The notes beneath the pieces were generated by a model. The model was not told the origin of the DNA. It worked only from the letters and a program-made list of their open reading frames with translations, and made no database searches. A stretch of DNA of 64,000 bases, taken from Prototheca cutis. Its lineage: Eukaryota > Chlorophyta > Trebouxiophyceae > Chlorellales > Chlorellaceae. The stretch lies in the NCBI GenBank assembly GCA_002897115.2, contig BCIH01000013.1, forward strand, positions 191,852 through 255,851. Reading direction: 5' to 3'. Made by a program: the position numbers and the translations under genes. Positions 56,301 through 64,000 of this stretch are shown here, in pieces. Within the stretch, counting starts at the first letter, position 1, and the number at the start of each line of letters is the position of its first letter.

Positions 56301-59300
56301 TACTTTTGCATCAATGCCTGTGCGCGCAGCTGCCAGCGTCGCTCGGCGTCACGTGCAGCGCGTGCTTCGGCTTCCGCCGTCTCCACCGCCGCTGCAAGTT
56401 CAGCTTCCCGCCGACGCAGCGGCGCCTCCCGTGCCTCGGCCGCCGACACCCGCCCCTCCGCCTCCTTCAGCGCCGTCCGAAGTCGCTCGCCCTCGGCACG
56501 CAGCGTCGCGTTGGATTCCCGCAACAAATCCGTCGCGGCCACACGCTCCAACAGCGCGGCCTGCGCTTCGCTGTCTCGGACAGCCGCCGCCGCACGGTCC
56601 GTCGCTGCTGCCAGGGCGCCCCGAGCTTCTTCGGCGGCCGCCGCCGCCGCGTCACGTTCGGACCGAAGCCGTGCCGCCTCACGCTGTGCAAGTGCCAGCC
56701 CCATCTCCGCCGCCTCACGGTCCCTCCGCAGCGACCGCAGCACATCTGCCAGGGACGAAGTCTTTGACGACGATGCCGGCGGCGTTGCTGTTGTGGCGTC
56801 GCTGATGGTGGTGGCGGCAGATCCATCGCCCTGTCCATCACCACCAGCAATCTTCCCGCTGCGCACCGCGCTTTCCAGCTGGGACAGCAGCTCGTCGCGG
56901 CGTGCGGTGAGCTCGGTCACACGTCGCTCGGCTGCCGCCAACGTGGCACGGGCTTCTTCAGCCGCGACGCCAGCGTCCCGGCGGGCCTCGGCCGCCTCTG
57001 CCCTTGCCCCGGCGGCTTCGTTGGCCAGGGCCTCGGCCCGGGCCGCCAGACGGCCTCGCTCAGCATCGAGCGCTGCACAGCGCTGCAACGCAGAGGCGTG
57101 GGACAGCACCTCGGCTTCGTATGCCCGGGCGGATTCCGCGGCCCTCTGTTGGGCGGTCTTCAGCTCCTCCGCCGCTGCCGCCGCCTGCCGCTGCGCCTCT
57201 GCCATCGTGGCAGTACTGGCCGCGAGCTGTTCCTGCAGGCGGTCAATCTCCGCACGGCGAGATGCTTCCGCGCGCTCAAGTTCGGCGGCAAACTCGCGTT
57301 CCGCCGCCCGGGCCTCCACCAGCGCAGCTTCACGCTCCTCCAGCAAGGAACGCAGTTCGTTGGATTCCCTCTCGGCGGCCTCGACACGCTCCGTGGCAGC
57401 TAAAGCGTTCCGTTCCGCGTCCAGACGCGCCGCACGCAGCGCTTCCTCCGCCGTCCGTGCGAGCGCCTCGTACTCGCGTGCGTTCGCCCTTTCTCTTGCG
57501 GCCTCCTCCCGCGCACTCGTCAGCGCCGCGCGTGCCAGCGCCAGCTCCGCCGCCGTCCCTGTTCCTGAGGAAGGAGCTCCTTCGCTCGGGGAGGACGGGG
57601 TGCCAGCCGTTGCCGGCACTGTGGCCGCTGCTGCACGTTCCTCTGTACCCGGCGCAGCTGCCGCAGAAGCACCGCCATCAGCTATAGGCTCGCCCTTGCC
57701 TGCACCACGGTTTTGCGCAGCAAGCATGGCCAGCGCATGGTTTTGACCTGCCCGTTCCTCGGCCCGGCGCGCCGCTTCGGCGGCGGCCTCGGCACGGGCC
57801 TCGGCGACTGCGGCTCGAGAGGCGGCAGCGGCGGCGTCCTCGCGCGCAGCAGCCGCCGCAGCCTCGAGCGCCGTCGCCCGCTNGCGAGCGGCCCGCTCCG
57901 ACTCGGCCAAGGCAGCTGCTGCCGCTTCGAGTTTCGACCCCGCCGCATCGGCCTCGCGCCTCAGCACGATGAGATCCTGCTCGTATCGCGCGGCGACCTC
58001 CTTGGCCCCACGGAGCTCGACTTCGAGCTCCGCTTCTTTCGCCGCAGCACGTTCACGCGCCGCACCAGCCTCCACGGCCAGCCGGGCATTTTCGCGCGAC
58101 AGCTCGGCGATCTGCGCAGCCGCCGTTTCTCGAGCTGCAGCGAGGAGATCGCGCTCCGCAGCGGCGGCCGCGGCGTTGGCAGATGCCCGGCGCGCGGCGT
58201 CGCGGGCTTCCTCTCGAGCACTCTGCTCTGCGGCCAATCGGCTTTCAGCAGCCGCCAGCAGCGCCTGCGCGCGTTCGCGACCTGCGAGCATACCCTCGGC
58301 CTGCGCACGCGCGAGGTCCAGCGCCTCTCGCGCACGCTTGGCCGCCCCGGATTCGTACTCGGCCTGCGCCCGCGCGGCGCCGAGCTCCGCGCGTGCCGAA
58401 GCGCCGGCCTCGCGCGCCGCCGCCAGGTCCTGCCGCAGCGCGTCGATCGTCGCGCTGCCGGCCTCCCACGCGCGCTCCGCATCTGCCTCGGCCTGCTCCA
58501 GTTTCTTTTGAAGCGACTCTATCAACAGCGCCTGCTGGTCGTTGCTCTTGTTGTCGGCGGAGGGGGGTGTCCCGCTGCGACCCGGGGTGGCGCCATGACC
58601 CGGCGTTCCCGCCACCGCCGTTTCCACATCATCACCACCGCCGCCTCTGCTGCCTGGCGTCATCAAAACTTGGTCGTCACCCTCGCCGACTCCGACGACG
58701 GCGACGCCACGGCGGAGGAGCATGTCGCGGAGATCGTCGCGCTGGCGTGTGACACGAGCCAGCAACGCACTCGCATCCTTTCTCGCAGCCGCCAGGGCCT
58801 CCAGGTCGGCCCGTACTTCGGCCAGCGCCGCCTCATGCTCTGCTCGCACTGCTCCCAGCGCCTCCTCGCGTCGCGCCTCGGCCTCCGAAGTCAGCTCGCG
58901 ATTCACCGCCACGAGCTGCACGTTCCGCCGCTGCAGCGACGCCACGTCCTCGTACGTGAGTAGAAGCGCGTCTGTCACTGCCCGCGCGTCGGTTGTGGTG
59001 GCGGAGCTCTTGTTGAGGGCGCCCTCCCCGGTGGTTGGACCGCTGCCACTGCTCTGGTTCGCCGCGAGGACATGGACGAGTTGGGCCGACACGTCGTCGA
59101 CCGTCTGACTCAAGCGAGCCATCTCCCGCTCGTCGCGTCTCCTTGCAGCTCGGAGGGCCTCGACCTCTGCGCGAGCAGCCCTGGCTTCGCGCGTGGCAGC
59201 GTCGGCTTCCGCCCTTGCGGCAGCGTGCGCCGCCTTGAGCGTCTCGTGCTCCGCGGCCTGTTCCCGGACGAGCCCTGCACGCTGTTCGACAGCCGCGTAA

Positions 59301-61072
59301 ACCTCTTCCAGCACAATCTCCGCCTGCTTGGCACGCAGCGCATCGCGCGCCGCCCGGCGCCGGGCCGACGCGTACCGCGCAAACAGCACCGCCCGTGGTA
59401 AGCTCGACGCACTGTTCGGCATCCGCTGCTGCTCTTCAATACCGATATCATCATGGTCGTTGCCTCCGTCCTGAACATCACCATCATCCTCTTCTTCTTC
59501 CGCCGTCTCGGCCTCCTCGGTCGTCATCGCGGCGGCGTCATCCTGGCCCTCCGATCCAGCAAACAATCCAAGTACCTCGTCCTCGTCCGACGATGCCACC
59601 GGACCCCGACCATCAATGTTCCCGGCAGCAGCGAGCACGCGAGTCGCCCGGGAACGCTCGTCCTTTGCTCGGGCCTCGGCCGCGGCGCGGGCGGCTTCGG
59701 CCGCGTCGAGCGCCGCCGCCTGCGAAGCGGCCGCGGCCGCCACCTGCGCCCGTAACTCTGTCAACGCGGTCTCCAACGCCGCGGCACGACGCTCCCGTTC
59801 GTCCCCGGCTTCGCGCAGCAGGGCCGCCATGCGCTGCGACATGGCCAGTTCCGATTCCGCAGCCGCCAGGCGGGCCGCCGACTCTTCGCGCGCCCTCCGC
59901 AGCTCCGACGCCGCTTCCTCCGCGGCGCCGTGCTGCGACTCCAGCGCAGCCCGCAACGCGTCGCGCTCCCGAGTCACGGCCTCACCCTCGGCCGCCGCGG
60001 TCACCAGCTCCGCACGCAAACTGGAAAGCGCCTCGCCGGCCGCGGCACGCTCCCGAGCAGCTGCCGCCGCCGCCCGCTCCAGCTCGGCACGGGCCCAGTC
60101 GCCGCCACGGGCAGCCAGCGCGCGCTCCTGCTCCAGGCGCGCAACCTCGAGGGCCGCACGACCCGCCTCGGCACGGGCCTCGCGCGCCGCGGTCGCCGCC
60201 GCCGCGCTTTCTTTCTGTGCATCGGCCGCACGCTGTTGTGCCGCGGCCAGCCGCGTCCGCAGCTCAGCCGCCGCCACGTCGCGGTCGCCCAGCGCACGCT
60301 CCAGTGCGGCGATGTCGCGCCGTGCGGCAGCCAACTCGCTGCGCTGTTTGTCCCCGGCGACGTCGCGAGAGCTCAGGCTCTCCACCAGCCGGGCGACCTC
60401 CGCCCGTGCGTCGGAACGGTCCTGCAATAGGATTGGTTGATTGTTTGTTGTTGTGTTGGATTGGACTGAGCTTGGCTTGAATGTGCGTTGTGGTGCAGGG
60501 TGCAATTGAGGTGGAGGAGATGGACCAAGCCCCCACAATGCCGCGGGTCTTCCCCCGTCGGCCACTCTCCCTCGCCCCTTGCGGCCATCTCAAGGCTCAA
60601 ACCCCCCTCCACCCCTCCCACCAACAAAACAAGAAAACTACAGCACTTGCCTTCTCGAGCTCCTCTACGCGCTGGACCAGGCCTTGCTTTTCGGCCAAAA
60701 TTTTGGCATGGCTTGCCTGCAGGCCGGTGTAGCGCCGCTCAATGGCCTGTGCGGGACAGGGGCGCAGGAGAACGGGCGATGGATGCGCGGAACTGACAAA
60801 TACAATCTTGTCATGATGCACTGACCGTGAAATGTGGCCAACCAGAGCTCAGGCCCGCCCGTAAGCGCTCCCCCCTTCGCCAGGTGGAGGGCCCCATGGC
60901 TCACAGCGATTCCCAGTGATCCGAGCGATTTACCCCCGCACCAGAACCTCGCCCACCCCACCTGTGCCGCCTGATCCGCATTGATGGATGCCGCCTCAGC
61001 ATGGGCCCGACATGATGCCAGCTCCCGCTCCAGCTCCGCGATGCGGGCATCCGCACCGGACGGGCTGTCCAT
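53394..61072 (-). CDS. TPR: Nuclear-pore basket protein TPR/NUA/Mlp-like, giant coiled coil
   Basis: Six exons: 60962-61072, 60651-60746, 55607-60421, 54412-55453, 53699-54244 and 53394-53518, 2244 residues in frame. TPR/NUA/Mlp proteins form the basket on the nuclear face of the pore and act in mRNA export and spindle checkpoint. Nearly the whole first 1750 residues are heptad coiled coil rich in Ala, Glu and Arg (YTGLQASHAKILAEKQGLVQ at the start). Exon 3 alone is 4815 nt. After it come a long acidic tail (VEEE, EEQHEVEEAFVVDEGEDEE), QRKPIQWNPQIATP and an RG-rich end (GRGGRTIGGRSALQRGRGRA). Size and the acidic tail fit Arabidopsis NUA and human TPR. The first two exons are short, and intron 2 has a perfect GC donor (AAG|GCAAGT, 60650). 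Other long coiled-coil families cannot be fully excluded. Confidence 0.78.
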
Positions 61073-61376
61073 CACTCCCACGCCTGGTGCCCCAGGCCTC
61101 CCACCAGGTCACCGATCAAACGCTCACTGGAGCCCTGGCATCATCAATATGTTCTTGTGGCAATGCAAGCTAGTGCCTGGAGAGAGGATGCCGTTCCGAA
61201 GCACAAGGCTTCCCCTCTCGATCTCCCAAGTGCTGCTAGGCGGAATCGAAATTTGTGGCCACCCTCGGGGGAAGGAGTCGTGCTCCTGAGCGCACCCATA
61301 AAGCGCTCCACGCTGCCCATATTCGCCATCCATTCCCACTCCTGTCGTCTGCATTCTCTCCAAACAATCCATCATC
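61073..61376. promoter_or_regulatory. Bidirectional promoter region, TPR/RSZ
   Basis: 304 bp between divergent starts. Confidence 0.4.
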
Positions 61377-62731
61377 ATGTCTAGGGACGCCCCGCCCGGC
61401 ACCAAGGTCTACGTCGGCAACCTGGAGCCAGACACCCAGGAGTCGGCGCTCAACGATGAGGTACAGTCGCATCTGCAGCCATCGCACCACCCCATGCCAT
61501 GTGGACGTCAAGGTTTCCTCGCATCTCTCTTGGCGGTTCACGGGAGCAACCCCTGAGAGCGCCGTCGCCACTGCAACCGTCCCGCCTGATGCTTCACATC
61601 CCCCCCCAGTTGACGTCACGCTTCCCTCCAACAGTTCTCCAAGTTTGGACGCGTTGCGGCTTGCTGGATCGCGAGGAACCCCTCGGGTAAGTTTGCGTGT
61701 GTTGCGTGAGGGCTCGGCGGTGCATTGTGAGACGTTTCAGACCGTAGTCCCAGCCTGTTAGGGCTGCATGTGCCTGGCCATGGGCAGGGTTGGCATCATG
61801 CTCACCTGGGGGACCTCCCTCCGAACAATTGCACTCCAGGTTTTGCCTTTGTCCAGTTTGAAGACGCCCGGGATGCCGAGGATGCAGTCCGTGAGCTGAA
61901 TGGCAAGAACGGCTGGCGCGTGGAGGTTGCCCGTGCCCCCCGCTCCCGCGACGCCGCCCCCGGCGGCGGCAGGTGCGTCCACGATTGATGTCGCCGTGGT
62001 TGGTGATCCAACTGTTGTCTGCGAAGCGCGCTGATGATACGGGGGCATTCGGTCCCATTTGTCAAGAAGAATGCAGGTGCTTTGAGCCACGTGGCGAGGG
62101 GGCCCCAGAATTGATTTACCTGCTTTCCGGCCCAACGCACTGCATGTATGCTGTTGTTTTCGCAGGTGCTACATCTGCAACGAGCCCGGTCACTTTGCCC
62201 GCGAGTGCCCCCGCAGCGGCGGCGGCGGCGGCGGCGGCCGCGGGTATGGCGGCGACCGTGGTGGTTACGGAGACCGTGACCGCGCCTACGGTGATCGCGA
62301 CCGTGGCTACGGCGATCGCGGCTACGGCGGCGACCGCGGCCACGGGGACCGTGATCGCGGCTATGGCGGCGACCGCGACCGTGCCTACGGTGGCGACCGT
62401 GACCGCGGGTACGACCGTGATGACCGCCGCTCAGACCGCTACGATGACCGGAACAGGTAACGGTTGGCTGCTGGGTGCTGATTGAAAGGGAGGGTGAGAG
62501 TGGTTGTCTTCTGGTTGAGTTTGCTGTTTTGATGATGCCTGTGAATTGCTGCATTCCCATGCCTACAAAGGAGTGCCGTCTGATTGCATCACCATGCACC
62601 ACATGTAACCACGCAGGGACTATGACCGTCGCGAGGAGCGCCGCGAGCGGAGCCCCGTCCCGGAGCGGCGGCGCGAGAGGAGCCCGCCTGTGAACGACAG
62701 GGCCCCCCGCCGCGGTTCGCCCGAGTACTGA
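61377..62731 (+). CDS. RSZ22: RSZ-type splicing factor (RRM plus CCHC zinc knuckle), SRSF7-like
   Basis: Five exons: 61377-61460, 61635-61686, 61840-61972, 62166-62456 and 62617-62731, 224 residues, all GT-AG. The RRM has RNP2 KVYVGNLEP and RNP1 GFAFVQFED; WRVEVARAPRSRD ends it. The zinc knuckle CYICNEPGHFAREC (CX2CX4HX4C) follows, the layout of plant RSZ22 and animal SRSF7. These proteins bind exonic enhancers and recruit the spliceosome. The C-terminal third is unusual: instead of long RS runs it has about 15 Gly-Asp-Arg/Tyr units (GYGDRDRAYGDR type) and only a short ending RRERSPVPERRRERSPP. A TGTAA signal lies 98 bases past the stop. Confidence 0.92.
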
Positions 62732-62828
62732 ATGAGTGCATGGTGGAAGTGTCGATCGCTGATTGCTGGCTGGCTGCAAACTCCCGATGAACCCCTGCGC
62801 ACTTGCAAGGCAGGACCTGGCCCTTCCC

Positions 62829-62833
62829 TGTAA
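62829..62833 (+). terminator. TGTAA polyadenylation signal of the RSZ gene
   Basis: TGTAA 98 bases past the stop. Confidence 0.5.
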
Positions 62834-62914
62834 GAAACGTTTGGGTTATGAAGACGGTCGCAGACATCAGTCATCGTCGTGCACAGACAGACTGTGAAAC
62901 CTGCAGCGATCCCT

Positions 62915-62919
62915 TTACA
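62915..62919 (-). terminator. TGTAA polyadenylation signal of SMU1
   Basis: Minus-strand TGTAA 41 bases past the SMU1 stop. Confidence 0.5.
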
Positions 62920-62959
62920 ATCCAGAGGTGCATGCACGCCTGCTTCTCCTGGCAATCAA

Positions 62960-64000
62960 TCACTCTGGTCTCCACAGCGAGAGCACCCCGACGTCGGTCC
63001 AGCTGGCGGTTTGATTCCGGTGGGGGTGGGCTGCCAGGCCGATGGCGCCCTTGTCCGCGACGTGCATGCTGTGCTCCAGCTTTCCCGTCGCCGTGGAGTA
63101 GGCGTGCAGGTCGCCGGCCTCTGTGAGGCAGTACAGGTACGCGCCACGAGAGGAAAGTGCTGAACCAACAACGTCGTTGCCGTGCTCGGCGGCAAGCGTG
63201 CCGCCCGGTTCGCCCACTTGGAAGCTGCGCACCACCTGCCAGCGGGCAGTTGGCTCCTTGGCAGTTGATGGATAGTCGGTGGCTGCCTATGGGCAGACCC
63301 CAGACAAAGAAACTACACAGCGGGTCAGCTTGCGTTCTGTTCCCTCTCCACGGCATCTTCACCCCGCCCGTAAAAAGCACACAAACAAAAGAAAAGAAGA
63401 ACCCGCCCAATGCAGCCAGCACCTGTCCCTGCAGGGTCATGAGGAAGACAGAGGGACATCGCCCGACAACAAACACGCGTGCCGGGCTGGCTGGGTCCAG
63501 CATGACGCGATCCAGGGCCAGGTCGTTTGTCCCCGGCGGCCGCAGCGTGGCCAGGCAGTCACAGCTCCGGGCATCCCAGAGCCGGAGCGTGCCGTCGGCC
63601 GAAGCGCTCACGACACGGGCGCCACCCTGCGCGTACACCGCGCAGTTCACGAACGACGTGTGGCCCCTGAACTCCTTGAGCATCCGCCCGCTCTTGATGC
63701 CGTGCACACTGCTTGTTTGTTGGAAGGGGGTGCATAAGAGCCAGGGGTTGCTTGGCAGAACGTGTGCCATGCAGCACAACAACAACAACAACAACAACAA
63801 CAAGGAGAAAGGAAGAAAGAAAGCAGTATCCATACGCACAGCCAAACAACAGCAAATCCTGGCTTACCGGATGAGACCGTCAAAGGAGGCGCTGAGGATG
63901 TTCGTGCCGTCGGGGCCAAAGGCCAGATGCGTCACTCCCTGACTGTGTGCAGAGTCGTAGCGCCGCAGGTTCTGCCCCGTTGCCAGCCGCCACACCTTGA
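62960..64000 (-). CDS. SMU1: SMU1-like WD40 spliceosomal protein, C-terminal part
   Basis: Three exons are inside the window: 63868 to beyond 64000, 63423-63708 and 62960-63286; the 5' part lies outside. SMU1 is a WD40 protein of the spliceosomal B complex that works with RED. The blades read KVWRLATGQNLRRYDSAHSQ, GVTHLAFGPDGTNILSASFD, VHGIKSGRMLKEFRGHTSFV, VVSASADGTLRLWDA, and the final part GKLEHSMHVADKGAIGLAAH and PHRN...VLSLWRPE, which matches the conserved SMU1 C-terminus. Junctions are GT-AG and in phase. It stands tail to tail with the RSZ splicing factor. Confidence 0.88.
63778..63803. repeat. (AAC)n microsatellite in an SMU1 intron
   Basis: About 8.5 units of AAC between the two upstream SMU1 exons. 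Confidence 0.85.

Noticed and set aside
55608..57746. 712-codon open frame on the plus strand
   Set aside because: Lies antisense to TPR exon 3; its Ser/Ala/Arg composition is just the complement of Ala/Glu/Arg coiled-coil codons.
1..64000. tRNA, rRNA, CRISPR arrays, prokaryotic operons or phage genes
   Set aside because: I looked for cloverleaf-like B-box sequences and regularly spaced repeats in the gaps and saw none I would defend; the intron-rich genes exclude a prokaryotic source.

Overview
The window is nuclear DNA from a GC-rich eukaryote, most likely a trebouxiophyte green alga of the Chlorella/Auxenochlorella/Prototheca kind; this is inferred, and no marker gene names the species. 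The evidence is dense genes with many short introns, a plant-type TOM9/TOM22 receptor of only 72 residues, organelle-type proteins of bacterial origin (RsmG and ribosome recycling factor) with N-terminal presequences, and TGTAA motifs, the usual chlorophyte polyadenylation signal, 40-220 bases past several stop codons. Scattered single N bases look like ambiguous or heterozygous calls. I built the gene models by hand from splice-site phase and family conservation, and almost every exon chain closes in frame.

Layout, left to right. A cut-off minus-strand gene (1-239). TIM13 (+). RsmG methyltransferase, IMP1 inner-membrane protease and a GT14-type glycosyltransferase (all -). An unrecognised eight-exon gene (7.6-9.7 kb, +). 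A 2.2 kb gap holding a decayed TIR transposon with a Fanzor/TnpB-like C-terminus. A large disordered SR-like gene (11.9-16.4 kb, -). TOM22 and SDHAF3 (+). SPB4/DDX55 helicase (-). A second, shorter TIR element copy. A 13-exon SulP transporter with STAS and cNMP-like domains (-). A phospholipid N-methyltransferase (+). An ABCG half-transporter, SPB1 methyltransferase and UDP-glucose 4-epimerase (all -). A secretory-pathway glycosyltransferase (+). A PhyH dioxygenase (-). SART3 (+). An ENT nucleoside transporter (-). Ribosome recycling factor (+). Nucleoporin TPR (-). An RSZ-type splicing factor (+). The C-terminal half of SMU1 (-).

The genes are mostly housekeeping. Ribosome biogenesis and translation: SPB4 and SPB1 for the 60S subunit, RsmG and RRF for an organelle. 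Splicing and RNA export: SART3, RSZ, SMU1, TPR. Mitochondrial import and assembly: TIM13, TOM22, IMP1, SDHAF3. Membrane transport: SulP, ABCG, ENT. Glycosylation and lipids: GALE, two glycosyltransferases, PEMT, PhyH. They are not operons, but several pairs sit head to head with 300-560 bp between start codons.

The unusual signals are the pair of TIR elements, one carrying what looks like the end of a Fanzor (eukaryotic TnpB) gene; a high share of GC-AG introns (9 of about 84 in these models); very long G/C homopolymers in introns; and two genes of unknown function.
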